Origin: Marinoscillum furvescens DSM 4134
GTDB taxonomy: Bacteria; Bacteroidota; Bacteroidia; Cytophagales; Cyclobacteriaceae
Length of the DNA stretch: 64,000 nt
Direction of reading: 5' to 3'
Assembly (NCBI RefSeq): GCF_003386095.1
Contig: NZ_QREG01000002.1
Span: 225,255-289,254 of the forward strand
Shown: positions 10,205 through 18,568 of the stretch, one piece after another
Numbering within the stretch: the stretch's first letter is position 1
How the letters are laid out: the number at the start of each line of letters is the position of its first letter
Position numbers and translations under genes: made by a program
Notes under the pieces: generated by a model
What the model saw: the letters and a program-made list of their open reading frames with translations, nothing else
Database searches by the model: none
What the model was told of the DNA's origin: nothing

Positions 10205-10549
10205 CTACTTGCGTGAGCCACTCAGGTCTGCAAGGAGTGCATTGGTAAGTGAAAGCAACAAACTAAAGAGTAGTGCCCACCAAAACCCCGTAACGGCAAA
10301 GCCTGGAACGATCACATCAGCCAAAAGGATCATCAGCGCATTGATCACAAGGAGGAAAAGCCCCAATGTAAAAACCGTGAGCGGAATAGTGAGGATGATT
10401 AACAATGGCTTCACGGTGAGGTTTAAGAGGGAAAGGATCAGCGCCACGATAACAGCCGCCAAAAAACCCTCGATATACACGCCAGGAAGTAGGTAGGATA
10501 CGATAATAACCGCTAAAGAGGACAACAAAAGTCTTACAAGAAAATTCAT
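10205..10549 (-). CDS. Phage holin family 4 (YvlD-like) membrane protein
   Basis: This 114-residue protein is almost entirely hydrophobic, with four predicted membrane segments separated by short loops. An LTVKPLLIILTIPLTVFTLGLF stretch lies in the middle, which is the hallmark of the YvlD/4-TMS holin superfamily IV (PF04020 as I recall it). Members are widespread chromosomal membrane proteins of unclear function and are not evidence of a prophage here. It lies 24 bases downstream of the DinB-fold gene on the same strand and is probably the last gene of that small operon. No lysis partner is present. Confidence 0.85.
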   Translation of the reverse strand: MNFLVRLLLSSLAVIIVSYLLPGVYIEGFLAAVIVALILSLLNLTVKPLLIILTIPLTVFTLGLFLLVINALMILLADVIVPGFAVTGFWWALLFSLLLSLTNALLADLSGSRK

Positions 10550-10573
10550 CTAAGTGAGTTTTAGTCTATAATA

Positions 10574-11095
10574 TCAATCTAAATATCGCTGCTGAAGTAT
10601 ATCCCAATGATGCTGCAAATGTCCGGCCATCACATAAAGTAGCGCTCTTACTGAAAACACAGCTCCATTAGCCTCGCCAGTTCGCACACTTTCTTCTTCA
10701 TTCAGTGTTTGGGCAAACTCCAGATTAGAAACTCGCAAGCCTTCAAATTCGGCAACCAGTGAGGAGAGTGATCGTTCATCAAACCGGCCTGCCGCTACAT
10801 ATTCATCCTGATCATAACCACTCAATATCGCCTTGTCACCTCGGGCAAACCGAAGCGCCCTGTACGCCATGACACGCTCCGTATCGATGATGTGCCCAAG
10901 CACCTCTGCCACACTCCATTTGCCAGCTTCATATTTGTACAAAAGCTTCTCATCAGGAATTTGTTTGATATACTCAACAAATTCTTTGGACTGCTTCTTT
11001 AGGAAAGCCAGTATGTTCTCATCTCCTACCTCCGATATATACCCACTATAAAAATGCGCATACTCTGCGGGTGCCGGTTTATTGATCTTGTTCAT
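10574..11095 (-). CDS. DinB-like putative metal-dependent four-helix-bundle protein
   Basis: This 173-residue protein has the DinB/YfiT layout. A first helix ends in GKWSVAEVLGHIIDTERVM, with candidate metal ligand His68, and a C-terminal helix holds GHLQHHWDIL, with candidate ligands His159 and His163. The family includes bacillithiol/mycothiol-dependent S-transferases and many uncharacterised enzymes, so the substrate cannot be named. Its start overlaps the end of the gamma carbonic anhydrase gene by 17 bases, which implies translational coupling. The annotated start gives a normal family length. Confidence 0.85.
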   Translation of the reverse strand: MNKINKPAPAEYAHFYSGYISEVGDENILAFLKKQSKEFVEYIKQIPDEKLLYKYEAGKWSVAEVLGHIIDTERVMAYRALRFARGDKAILSGYDQDEYVAAGRFDERSLSSLVAEFEGLRVSNLEFAQTLNEEESVRTGEANGAVFSVRALLYVMAGHLQHHWDILQQRYLD

Positions 11096-11603
11096 TTTTA
11101 AACCAATTTGCGTATTTCAAATAATTTCCTGCTATTCTTTTGAGCATCTCTTTATTCTTACCATCCACTTCCTTTACTTTCTTAGCCGGCACGCCTGCAT
11201 AAATGCTATTGGCTTCTACTACAGTGCCTTCTAAGACCACTGCTCCGGCTGCTACTATAGCCCCACTTTTCACCACAGCTCCGTCCATCACCATTGCACC
11301 CATTCCTATCAGCACACCATCTTCCAGTGTGCACCCATGCACTATGGCATTGTGTCCTATAGACACGTCACTGCCTATATTCGTCGGTGCCTTTTCAAAC
11401 GTGCCATGAATCGTGGCATTGTCCTGAATATTCGTACGATCTCCTACTTTGATGTAATTCACATCGCCGCGCACCACAGCACCAAACCACACCGTGCAGT
11501 CATCTCCCATTTGCACCTCTCCTACCACTGTGGCATTATCCGCCAGCCAGCAGTCCTTACCAAAGACTGGTTTTTCTCCACGTACAGATTTAATCAGGGC
11601 CAT
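11079..11603 (-). CDS. Gamma-type carbonic anhydrase family protein (left-handed beta-helix)
   Basis: This 174-residue protein is built of hexapeptide repeats of the [LIV]-G-x-x-x-x type across residues 20-140, ending in the NSIYAGVPAKKVKEV cap typical of YrdA/CaiE-like gamma carbonic anhydrases. The three zinc-ligand positions are present as His66 (ATIHGT), His84 (SIGHNA) and His89 (IVHG). Arg45 and Asp47 in VVRGDVN match the conserved trimer-interface pair. Many bacterial members have low or untested carbonic anhydrase activity. It is the first gene of the minus-strand trio and is divergent from the YceI gene. Confidence 0.88.
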   Translation of the reverse strand: MALIKSVRGEKPVFGKDCWLADNATVVGEVQMGDDCTVWFGAVVRGDVNYIKVGDRTNIQDNATIHGTFEKAPTNIGSDVSIGHNAIVHGCTLEDGVLIGMGAMVMDGAVVKSGAIVAAGAVVLEGTVVEANSIYAGVPAKKVKEVDGKNKEMLKRIAGNYLKYANWFKNEQDQ

Positions 11604-11702
11604 ATCATTTCGTTTTTAAAACCTTATAAATTGCAAGGACGTTAAGGTAATCGTTTTCACTAAAAAAGTGAACGAGAACACGAATCAACCACTCGCAAAC
11701 TT

Positions 11703-11710
11703 TAATTTCG
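11703..11710 (+). promoter_or_regulatory. Possible -7 element of the yceI-type gene
   Basis: TAATTTCG resembles the Bacteroidota -7 consensus TAnnTTTG with one substitution and lies 20 bases before the preferred start at 11731. No clear TTTG is seen at the -33 position, so this is weak. It argues against translation starting at the upstream in-frame GTG at 11668. Confidence 0.35.
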
Positions 11711-11730
11711 CACGAGCAAAAACAACAACC

Positions 11731-12465
11731 ATGATTCGAATATTATCTATTGTCGCTTTGGTGATTATCACCGTAGCATCATGTACCCAACCAGCGAAAG
11801 ACAACCTGGAAGCTACAGAAGCTCAGCGTGTGCAGCGCATCCATGAGCTGGCTGATCACCTGGCCATCGACACCACCAACTCAGTAGTTACCTGGATTGG
11901 CAGCAAACCTACTGGTCAGCACAATGGCATTATCGCGCTCGACTCAGGTACAGTTTCTATCTATCAGGACACCCTTGTAGCAGCCTTTATCCGAATAAAC
12001 ATCTCCTCTCTACAGGTGATGGATATAGAAGACCCTGATAAAAATCAAAAACTTAAAACGCATCTGCTGTCAGATGATTTCTTTCATGAGTCTGCACATC
12101 CCTTTGCTTCCTTTGAGGTGACAGATATTAGCACATACGACTCCACATTGGTAGCATCCGATCAGGAGCAGTACCCTTCTGAATTTGCTCCAGCAAAACT
12201 GAGCGAATTTATGGTAGCATCACCCACTCACATCGTCAGCGGAAATCTCACCATGCGTGGCACCACCAAAAACATTTCCTTCCCGGCCAAAATCGAAAGA
12301 GAAAGTAAGCGTTACGTGATTGAAGCTAAGTTTAACATCGATCGCACAGATTGGAAATTGTCCTACAACAGTGAAGCAAACGTAGTGGACAAAGCCAAAG
12401 ACCGGTTCATTTACAACACGGTAAATGCAGGCATATACCTGGAAGTGCCCATAGAAGACAAATGA
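11731..12465 (+). CDS. YceI family lipoprotein
   Basis: Starting at the ATG at 11731 gives 244 residues beginning MIRILSIVALVIITVASC, a lipoprotein signal with Cys18 as the acylation site. The in-frame GTG at 11668 would put 21 polar residues ahead of it and is rejected. The mature part holds the YceI lipocalin-like features: VVTWIGSKPTGQHNG near the start, LKTHLLSDDFFHESAHPFASFEV in the middle, and the GNLTMRGTTKNISFPAKI and DRTDWKLSYNSE strands towards the end. YceI proteins bind long polyisoprenoid or lipid-like molecules in the periplasm. It stands alone between divergent and downstream promoters. Confidence 0.9.
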   Translation: MIRILSIVALVIITVASCTQPAKDNLEATEAQRVQRIHELADHLAIDTTNSVVTWIGSKPTGQHNGIIALDSGTVSIYQDTLVAAFIRINISSLQVMDIEDPDKNQKLKTHLLSDDFFHESAHPFASFEVTDISTYDSTLVASDQEQYPSEFAPAKLSEFMVASPTHIVSGNLTMRGTTKNISFPAKIERESKRYVIEAKFNIDRTDWKLSYNSEANVVDKAKDRFIYNTVNAGIYLEVPIEDK

Positions 12466-12502
12466 TAATACTGCCAAAATGGCACAGTCTTAAATTTCAT
12501 TT

Positions 12503-12510
12503 TATCTTTG
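12503..12510 (+). promoter_or_regulatory. Candidate promoter -7 box for miaB
   Basis: TATCTTTG fits the Bacteroidota TAnnTTTG element exactly and lies 31 bases before the miaB ATG. The -33 region has no clean TTTG. If real, it would drive miaB and the tightly packed genes behind it. Confidence 0.45.
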
Positions 12511-12541
12511 CCTTTCCTTAAAAATTGAAACTACTTCGAAT

Positions 12542-14005
12542 ATGACGCAGGTGATAGCAGATCTTGAGCTTTTGGACAAAAAGACCGAAGAGCAAGACGA
12601 GAGTTGTGGAGTGAAAATTTCGAAAGAAAGCAACAACGACCAGGCCCGAAAACTATACATAGAAAGCTATGGATGTCAGATGAATTTTTCTGACAGTGAG
12701 ATCGTTACATCCATTTTACAGAAAGAGGGCTTTGATACCACTTCTTCTTTCGATAAGGCAGATGTCATTCTGCTCAACACCTGCTCGATACGTGAGAAAG
12801 CCGAACTAACAGTAAGGAAACGACTTACACAGTTCAATAAAATCAAGGAAGATCGTCCGGAAGTCACCATTGGGGTCCTCGGCTGTATGGCAGAACGCCT
12901 CAAAGCAAAGCTACTCGAAGAGGAAAAAATCGTGGACCTGGTAGTAGGGCCAGATGCCTACCGTGACTTACCTAACCTCGTAAAACAAGCCGAAGACGGT
13001 GAAAAAGGAGTGAACACGTTCCTCTCTAGAGAGGAAACCTATGCAGATATCTCACCCGTTCGCCTCAACTCCAACGGCGTAACGGCATTCATCTCTATCA
13101 TGCGTGGATGTGACAACATGTGCTCTTTCTGTGTGGTGCCCTTCACACGTGGACGAGAACGCTCCCGAGACCCACACTCCATAGTAAAAGAAGCAGAAGA
13201 ATTGTTTCAAAATGGATTCAGGGAAGTAACACTACTTGGCCAAAACGTGGATTCTTACAAATGGTCTGCAGAAGAAAACAACAAAGCCCGACTCGAAAAA
13301 CAAGGAGTTGATGAAGTGGTAAACTTTGCCAACCTACTGGAGATGGTAGCTAAAGTAAGCCCGGACTTGCGCGTGCGCTTTTCCACCTCCCACCCAAAAG
13401 ACATCACTGATGAGGTATTGCACACCATGAAGCAATACGAAAACATCTGTAAATACATCCACCTGCCTGCTCAAAGTGGAAACAGCAGAGTACTCGAACT
13501 GATGAACCGCACCTACGACCGTGAGTGGTACATCAACCGTGTGGATACAATCCGAGACATATTGGGGGAAGATTGCGGCATTAGCTCAGACATGATTGCT
13601 GGTTTTTGTACCGAAACCGAGGAAGAGCACCAGGATACGCTCTCGTTGATGGATTATGTAAAATACGACTTTTCATACATGTTTTTCTACTCCGAGCGAC
13701 CTGGTACACTGGCTGCCAAAAAGTACGAAGACGATATCCCTCTGGAAGTAAAAAAACGAAGACTTCAGGAAATCATTGCCAAACAGCAAGAGCACTCCCT
13801 GGAGCGCAACAAGCGAGATATCGGCAAAACTTTTAAGGTACTGATAGAAGGAACAAGTAAGCGCTCAGATGAAGACTTACAAGGCAGAAATACCGCCAAT
13901 AAAGTAGTAATCTTCAAAAATACAGGACAACAAAAGGGTCAATACGTAAACGTTAAAATTCATGACTGTACAGCAGCGACCCTTTTCGGAGAAATCGTAG
14001 AGTAA
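12542..14005 (+). CDS. miaB: tRNA-2-methylthio-N6-dimethylallyladenosine synthase MiaB
   Basis: This 487-residue radical-SAM methylthiotransferase acts on N6-isopentenyl-adenosine 37 of tRNAs. The N-terminal MTTase domain has its three auxiliary-cluster cysteines at Cys45 (ESYGCQMN), Cys81 ([10 protein letters not shown]) and Cys115 (LGCMAERL). The radical-SAM CxxxCxxC motif is Cys190, Cys194 and Cys197, followed by [10 protein letters not shown], which is diagnostic of MiaB rather than MtaB or RimO. A TRAM-like domain closes the protein. An N-terminal extension of about 35 residues precedes the catalytic domain. The next gene begins at the base after its stop codon, so the two are likely co-translated. 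Confidence 0.96.
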   Translation: MTQVIADLELLDKKTEEQDESCGVKISKESNNDQARKLYIESYGCQMNFSDSEIVTSILQKEGFDTTSSFDKADVILLNTCSIREKAELTVRKRLTQFNKIKEDRPEVTIGVLGCMAERLKAKLLEEEKIVDLVVGPDAYRDLPNLVKQAEDGEKGVNTFLSREETYADISPVRLNSNGVTAFISIMRGCDNMCSFCVVPFTRGRERSRDPHSIVKEAEELFQNGFREVTLLGQNVDSYKWSAEENNKARLEKQGVDEVVNFANLLEMVAKVSPDLRVRFSTSHPKDITDEVLHTMKQYENICKYIHLPAQSGNSRVLELMNRTYDREWYINRVDTIRDILGEDCGISSDMIAGFCTETEEEHQDTLSLMDYVKYDFSYMFFYSERPGTLAAKKYEDDIPLEVKKRRLQEIIAKQQEHSLERNKRDIGKTFKVLIEGTSKRSDEDLQGRNTANKVVIFKNTGQQKGQYVNVKIHDCTAATLFGEIVE

Positions 14006-15316
14006 ATGGACTACAAGATAGACTCAGAAATTCAAACCGTAAAACAACGATTTGAAATCATTGGCAACTCTCCGAAGCTAAACAATGCTATACGGGTAGC
14101 CATGCAGGTGGCACCTACAGACATGAGCGTGCTGATCACTGGCGAAAGCGGAGCCGGTAAGGAGTCTTTCTCCAAAATCATTCACAGCTTATCACACCGC
14201 AAGCACGGGCAGTTTATAGCAATCAACTGCGGAGCTATACCTGAAGGCACGATCGATTCCGAGCTATTTGGTCACGAAAAAGGAGCATTTACTGGGGCTC
14301 ACGAAGCGCGAAAAGGCTACTTTGAGGTAACTAATGGAGGCACCATTTTCTTGGATGAAATCGGGGAAATGCCCGTAAGTACTCAAGCCAGACTACTCCG
14401 CGTGCTGGAAAACGGAGAATTTATCAAAGTAGGGTCTTCCAAAGTACTCAAAACCGATGTGAGAATCATAGCCGCTACCAACGTGGATCTCACAGAAGCA
14501 ATCGAAAAAGGCAAGTTTAGAGAGGACCTGTACTACCGACTAAATACCGTTCCCATCATGGTGCCGCCTTTGCGAGAGCGCGGCGAAGATGTATTGCTCC
14601 TGTTTAGAAAGTTTGCCACCGACTTTTCTGACAACTACCGAACCAAACCCATAAGCCTCACAGACTCAGCAAAAGAAATGCTGATGAAGTTTAGGTTTCC
14701 AGGCAATATCAGGCAGCTCAAAAACCTGGTAGAGCAAATGAGTGTCCTGGAGATGGACCACCAAATAGACGCTGACACCCTGCTCAAATACCTTCCAAAG
14801 ACCACCAGTTATTTGCCGGCACTGGTTAGTGGAGAAAAGGGCTCGGATGAGCACAAAAACTTTTCAGAGCGCGACATACTTTACAAAGTGCTGTTCGACA
14901 TGAAAAGAGACATGTCTGAAATGAAGGGGTTGATCCATCAGATTTTGTCTGAAGACACCTCCCGAAGTGAAATACTCTCTCAGCATAAGCGTTTGTTTAA
15001 CGACATGGACACCCCGGCCCCACCGCCGGCATATCCATCAGAGCCTCGTGAAGAGCCTACGCCGAACCCACTAAAACCAATCATGTTGGAAACCGGCAAG
15101 GAGCGAACAGAAGAAGATACAGACACCTACGATATCGAAGATATCACGCACGAGACGGAAGATGATGACTCCCTTTCGCTAGAAAAGAAAGAAAAGGAAC
15201 TTATCATCATGGCACTCCAGAAAAACAATAACAAGCGTAAATATGCAGCCAGAGATTTGGGCATATCCGAGCGCACACTATATCGCAAAATCAAGCAATA
15301 TGAGATCGATAACTAA
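14006..15316 (+). CDS. Sigma-54-dependent transcriptional activator without receiver domain
   Basis: This 436-residue protein consists of an AAA+ sigma-54 interaction domain starting near residue 18. It has Walker A GESGAGKE (46-53), the sigma-54-contacting GAFTGA loop (93-98), Walker B IFLDE (114-118) and an FPGNIRQLKNL region. An acidic, proline-rich linker (about 270-390) follows. The protein ends in a Fis-type helix-turn-helix (ARDLGISERTLYRKIKQYEI). There is no N-terminal receiver, GAF or PAS domain, so activity must be controlled by level, partner or the linker. The ATG directly follows the miaB stop, and the 3' end overlaps lptE. This position between miaB and lptE/secG recurs in Bacteroidota as I recall, and an envelope role is possible. 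Confidence 0.92.
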   Translation: MDYKIDSEIQTVKQRFEIIGNSPKLNNAIRVAMQVAPTDMSVLITGESGAGKESFSKIIHSLSHRKHGQFIAINCGAIPEGTIDSELFGHEKGAFTGAHEARKGYFEVTNGGTIFLDEIGEMPVSTQARLLRVLENGEFIKVGSSKVLKTDVRIIAATNVDLTEAIEKGKFREDLYYRLNTVPIMVPPLRERGEDVLLLFRKFATDFSDNYRTKPISLTDSAKEMLMKFRFPGNIRQLKNLVEQMSVLEMDHQIDADTLLKYLPKTTSYLPALVSGEKGSDEHKNFSERDILYKVLFDMKRDMSEMKGLIHQILSEDTSRSEILSQHKRLFNDMDTPAPPPAYPSEPREEPTPNPLKPIMLETGKERTEEDTDTYDIEDITHETEDDDSLSLEKKEKELIIMALQKNNNKRKYAARDLGISERTLYRKIKQYEIDN

Positions 15317-15824
15317 TAGCATAGCCCTACTTTTACTCTTTTCACTGACAGGGTGCGGTGTATATAGCTTCACAGGAGCGTCTATTTCGCCTACCGTAAA
15401 AACGATCTCCATTGGTACGTTTTACAACAACGCCACACTAGGCCCGTCCAATATGAGTGTAGTCTTTACGGAAATGATCAAAGACTACTACCAACAAAAT
15501 ACAAGCCTGACACTGGTAGACGAAAATGGCGACCTACAGCTGGATGGCTATATTGCCGACTATACCATCACACCCGTGTCAGCCACAGCATCCGGCAACA
15601 ACGATCAGGCTGATTTTTCTAGCATGTCGCGCATTACCATCACGGTTTTTGCCAGCTACATCAATACACAGGACGATGAATTTGACTTTGAGCGAAAGTT
15701 TTCGTTTTTTGTTGATTACGACCAAAACTCTACAGATTTGTCATCTGAAGAGCAACAATTTTCCGAAGAGATATTTGACCAGATCATTCTCGATATCTTC
15801 AATGCCTCTGTGGCAAATTGGTAA
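15300..15824 (+). CDS. lptE: LptE-like LPS-assembly lipoprotein
   Basis: From the ATG at 15300, which overlaps the end of the preceding gene by 17 bases, the protein has 174 residues. It opens with MRSITNSIALLLLFSLTGCGVYSFTGASI, a lipoprotein signal with Cys19, followed by the GVYSFTGASI...TISIGTFYNNA strand that marks Bacteroidota LptE/DUF4136-like proteins. A longer reading from 15243 would place 19 non-signal residues ahead and is rejected. In the family, LptE plugs LptD to insert lipopolysaccharide into the outer membrane. It is probably translationally coupled to the sigma-54 activator. Confidence 0.85.
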   Translation: MRSITNSIALLLLFSLTGCGVYSFTGASISPTVKTISIGTFYNNATLGPSNMSVVFTEMIKDYYQQNTSLTLVDENGDLQLDGYIADYTITPVSATASGNNDQADFSSMSRITITVFASYINTQDDEFDFERKFSFFVDYDQNSTDLSSEEQQFSEEIFDQIILDIFNASVANW

Positions 15825-15864
15825 TTTTTCTTAATTTAGATTTTAATCAACTCAATAGTTCCTC

Positions 15865-17274
15865 GTGAATAAGCAGAAATTTGTTGAACACCTGAGAAAA
15901 CCCGGAGAAGTAACCGAGCAATCGCTATCAGAACTGGAAGACCTTATCCAAGCTTACCCTTATTTTCAGGGAGCAAGAACGCTGCTAGCTAAAGCCAGTA
16001 AGCAACTAAAAAATAAAAAAGCTGGCCTCAGGATAAACTCTGCTGCCATCTATGCTACCGACCGTGCACTGCTCAAACGCTACATCAACGATGAGCTCAT
16101 TTTTCTCAACCCACTCCAGGTACATGAATCACATGAGGCAGATCACGAGCGCGATCTCAGCAAAGCCATAAAGAAAAGTACCACTCCCCCTGTGGTGCCT
16201 GCCAAACAAGACAAAAAGCAACCGAAACCAACACCACAGGAGGAGCTCCCCAAACAAGAAGCTACTCCTCCGAAAGCAAAACAGGAAACCAAAGCAGAGC
16301 CACCTGCTTCGAAAAAGGTAGACATTCCTATAGTTTCTACAGAGCCCGGACCTCCTTCAGATCTAGATCATATCATAGATGAACTCTATCAGGACCTGGA
16401 AGAGCTCAAGTCCAACAGAGCCAAACTAAAAGAAATAGAAGATCAGCTGGCCGAAGAAGAAGCCGTTTCCAATGCCGTAAAAAAAGCTACAGCCAAAGCT
16501 GCCGCTAAGGACAAACCTGCTGGAGAGACTAAAAAAGCAGCCGCTAAAAAGGAAACAGCTAAAGATAAGCCCCAGGCCAAAGACGAAGAAAAAGCAGCAA
16601 GCAAGCCTGCCACTAAATCTGCTAAAAAAGAAACACCTAAAGCGAGCGCTTCAAAATCAAAAAAGGCAACCGCTAAATCAAGCACTACCAAAGCCAAGAC
16701 TAGCGAAACAAAATCAACAAAGGCTAAAAAGGAAGAAACATCGGATGCTGAACCCGTAAAAAAAGCTTCCGAATCGAGATCCGCACGAACAAGTCGTAAA
16801 AAGTCTACCTCAGCGAGTACTGCAAAAAAGGCTACTACCAAGAAATCTACGACAGCAAAATCTTCAGCTTCCAAGTCCACAGCAGCCAAGAAAAGCACTT
16901 CGAAAACCAGCAAAACCAAGCCGGCCAGTAAAAAAACTGCTACGAAGAAAGACGAAGGCAATAAGACCGAAGGAAAAGAAGACAAAGGAGAGCGTCCGAA
17001 AGTTGATCAAAACTCCATAATTGACAACTTTATCAAAACAAACCCATCGATCACTCCCGCACAGGCCAAGCCTCCTGTGAAAAGCGAAGAGGACCTTTCA
17101 GGAGACAGCACACTACTTCACCCAGACATAGCCTCAGAGTATCTAGCCGAAATCTATCTGGAGCAAGGCAGTATAGAGCGCGCCATTCAAATATATGAAG
17201 CACTAATGGTGAAATTTCCTGAAAAATCGGTTTACTTTGCCGACGTTATTAAAAAATTAAATAAAGAGAGATAG
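15865..17274 (+). CDS. Lys/Ala-rich protein with C-terminal tetratricopeptide-like repeat
   Basis: This GTG-started, 469-residue protein has three parts. Residues 1-100 form a helical domain (SLSELEDLIQAYPYFQGARTLLAKAS...AAIYATDRALLKRYI), recognisable in Cytophagales proteins next to secG. Residues about 200-375 are a low-complexity Lys/Ala/Ser/Thr stretch resembling histone-H1 tails. The last 55 residues contain a TPR-like pair (DIASEYLAEIYLEQGSIERAIQIYEALMVKFP). There is no signal peptide, so it is probably cytoplasmic. It sits one base before secG and 40 bases after lptE, suggesting an envelope-biogenesis context. The function is unknown; the basic segment could bind nucleic acid or membranes. 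Confidence 0.8.
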   Translation: MNKQKFVEHLRKPGEVTEQSLSELEDLIQAYPYFQGARTLLAKASKQLKNKKAGLRINSAAIYATDRALLKRYINDELIFLNPLQVHESHEADHERDLSKAIKKSTTPPVVPAKQDKKQPKPTPQEELPKQEATPPKAKQETKAEPPASKKVDIPIVSTEPGPPSDLDHIIDELYQDLEELKSNRAKLKEIEDQLAEEEAVSNAVKKATAKAAAKDKPAGETKKAAAKKETAKDKPQAKDEEKAASKPATKSAKKETPKASASKSKKATAKSSTTKAKTSETKSTKAKKEETSDAEPVKKASESRSARTSRKKSTSASTAKKATTKKSTTAKSSASKSTAAKKSTSKTSKTKPASKKTATKKDEGNKTEGKEDKGERPKVDQNSIIDNFIKTNPSITPAQAKPPVKSEEDLSGDSTLLHPDIASEYLAEIYLEQGSIERAIQIYEALMVKFPEKSVYFADVIKKLNKER

Positions 17275-17275
17275 A

Positions 17276-17635
17276 ATGTACGCGCTGATTGTAAGTATTA
17301 TCATCCTCGTAGCTTTGCTACTGATCCTTGTTGTGTTGGCACAAAACCCAAAAGGAGGAGGACTTTCCAGCCAGTTTGGTGGAAGTGGCACCCAGCAGAT
17401 CATGGGAGTAAAAAAGACCGGCGACCTGCTGGAAAAACTAACGTGGGGATTTGCCATAGCACTTTTGGTGCTGACTTTGGCTACAAACTTTTTTATTACT
17501 GAAAACACACAACAGTTCTCTTCACCCAACATCGAAAACGCTCAGGGCACCGTACTTCCTTCGCAAAGCATACAACCTTCTGCTGAGGACGGATCTATCG
17601 AGGATCTTGGCTTAGAGGGTGACTCTACCAACTAA
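17276..17635 (+). CDS. secG: Preprotein translocase subunit SecG
   Basis: This 119-residue protein has two membrane segments (residues about 2-22 and 57-75) joined by the SecG-specific loop LAQNPKGGGLSSQFGG...QQIMGVKKTGDLLEKLTW, followed by an acidic, Ser/Pro-rich tail typical of Bacteroidota SecG. It is the small stimulatory subunit of the SecYEG inner-membrane channel. Its start follows the preceding stop by one base, so it is operonic. Its stop overlaps the stop of the convergent hypothetical gene by 4 bases (CTAA). Confidence 0.93.
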   Translation: MYALIVSIIILVALLLILVVLAQNPKGGGLSSQFGGSGTQQIMGVKKTGDLLEKLTWGFAIALLVLTLATNFFITENTQQFSSPNIENAQGTVLPSQSIQPSAEDGSIEDLGLEGDSTN

Positions 17636-18345
17636 TCAGTAGAAAGCTTACGCAGTATTATTCTCTTTGCCACTGGCAGTACAGTCTGTGGCAAAGGGAA
17701 CTTTAGCTTACTCACCACACAAAAAGTTGCCGGGTTTGGCAATTCCTTAAAACGCCGCACCAGATCCAGCTTGATCTGCTCAAATGTCCGGCTGATATCC
17801 TTAAAGTCATCTGCTACAAACGTGGTATTCATAGCGCGGTATTTCTCATCTGCCCGCTCAAACACCGACAACTGATAGCGGTACACCTTCACATCACGAG
17901 CAGCATCCTGATTGAACAGGAAATACCCTTCATTCTTATAGATAGGCGATAAGCCCACCTCTTCTACCTCCAGATGCTCCTCCACCAGGTCATAGAGCTC
18001 CTTCCCCTCTTCTATCGTTTCTTCTAGCTGAGGCAGCGCAAACCCAATAATCTCCTCAATCTCGGCCATCACTTCATCATCATGAATGATGCGCTTGTAA
18101 GTAAACTGCAACTTTTCAAAATCAGCCTTTGAGATAGACTTGGGAAAGTTCTCATAGTACAACTCCTTGTTGGCTTTAACCTGCTGCAGATTGCGGTAAT
18201 GCATGATCAAGTCTGACAAAAACGGAAAAAGCTCCGAGGCATCAAATCGTTTTCGTATGTCTTGCAAATAAGCCAGCAACACATACTTCTTATACTCATA
18301 ATCGATCATCCCATCTGTGAGCCAGTCATGTTTCAAGTTTGTCAT
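17632..18345 (-). CDS. Conserved hypothetical protein (Bacteroidota)
   Basis: This 237-residue soluble protein has no signal peptide or membrane segment. It is rich in helix-forming charged residues (YKKYVLLAYLQDIRKRFDASELFPFLSDLIMHYRNL and ADFEKLQFTYKRIIHDDEVMAEIEEIIGFALPQLEETIEEGKELYDLVEEHL) and ends in a short basic tail. I recognise the general look of a conserved Cytophagia protein found near secG/groES but cannot assign a function. It is convergent with secG, sharing stop-codon bases, and divergent from groES, with 223 bases between that hold two inverted repeats. Confidence 0.75.
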   Translation of the reverse strand: MTNLKHDWLTDGMIDYEYKKYVLLAYLQDIRKRFDASELFPFLSDLIMHYRNLQQVKANKELYYENFPKSISKADFEKLQFTYKRIIHDDEVMAEIEEIIGFALPQLEETIEEGKELYDLVEEHLEVEEVGLSPIYKNEGYFLFNQDAARDVKVYRYQLSVFERADEKYRAMNTTFVADDFKDISRTFEQIKLDLVRRFKELPNPATFCVVSKLKFPLPQTVLPVAKRIILRKLSTD

Positions 18346-18401
18346 ACGCTGTGGTGTTTTTTATCACTAAAAAATTAATAAGCAATTCACAAAATGGCAA
18401 A

Positions 18402-18420
18402 CTGTCAGATAGACTGACAG
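18402..18420. promoter_or_regulatory. Inverted repeat 1 upstream of groESL (possible operator)
   Basis: A perfect 7-bp inverted repeat CTGTCAG-N5-CTGACAG lies 149 bases before the groES start. It shares the TGTCAG/CTGACA half-site with the second repeat at 18442-18466. The centres are about 43 bp apart, roughly four helical turns. It does not match CIRCE (TTAGCACTC-N9-GAGTGCTAA). Confidence 0.6.
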
Positions 18421-18441
18421 ACACCAACTACCAAACTGATA

Positions 18442-18466
18442 TTTTGTCAGGTAATTACTGACAAAA
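18442..18466. promoter_or_regulatory. Inverted repeat 2 upstream of groESL (possible operator)
   Basis: A perfect 9-bp inverted repeat, TTTTGTCAG and CTGACAAAA with a 7-bp spacer, lies 103 bases before groES. A TTTG at 18492 and a loosely matching TATTCG at 18518 could be the promoter just downstream. The repeat might therefore be a binding site for a dimeric heat-shock regulator acting on groESL, on the divergent gene, or on both. No regulator is identifiable in the window. Confidence 0.62.
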
Positions 18467-18568
18467 CAATAAAATCAGGCATTTTTCTCCCTTTGGCATA
18501 TAAAATGCTCATAGGCCTATTCGAAAGATTAGTTTAACAAATTAACTAACCATATAACAACAACGAAC

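Noticed and set aside
10056-10496. 146-residue plus-strand open frame spanning the porP/sprF 3' end and the holin-like gene
   Set aside because: It crosses two well-supported genes in the wrong frame and strand, and its Lys/Arg/Thr-rich translation has no domain.
10205-10549. Holin-like gene as a sign of prophage
   Set aside because: No lysin, integrase, capsid or tail gene is near. This 4-TM family is common on bacterial chromosomes.
16443-16985. 180-residue minus-strand open frame opposite the Lys/Ala-rich tract
   Set aside because: It is made almost only of Leu, Val, Phe, Ala and Ser because it reads the complement of Lys/Ala/Thr codons. It has no start context or motif, and the plus-strand gene is clearly real.
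18402-18466. CIRCE element for HrcA control of groESL
   Set aside because: The inverted repeats carry TGTCAG/CTGACA half-sites and do not contain TTAGCACTC or GAGTGCTAA.
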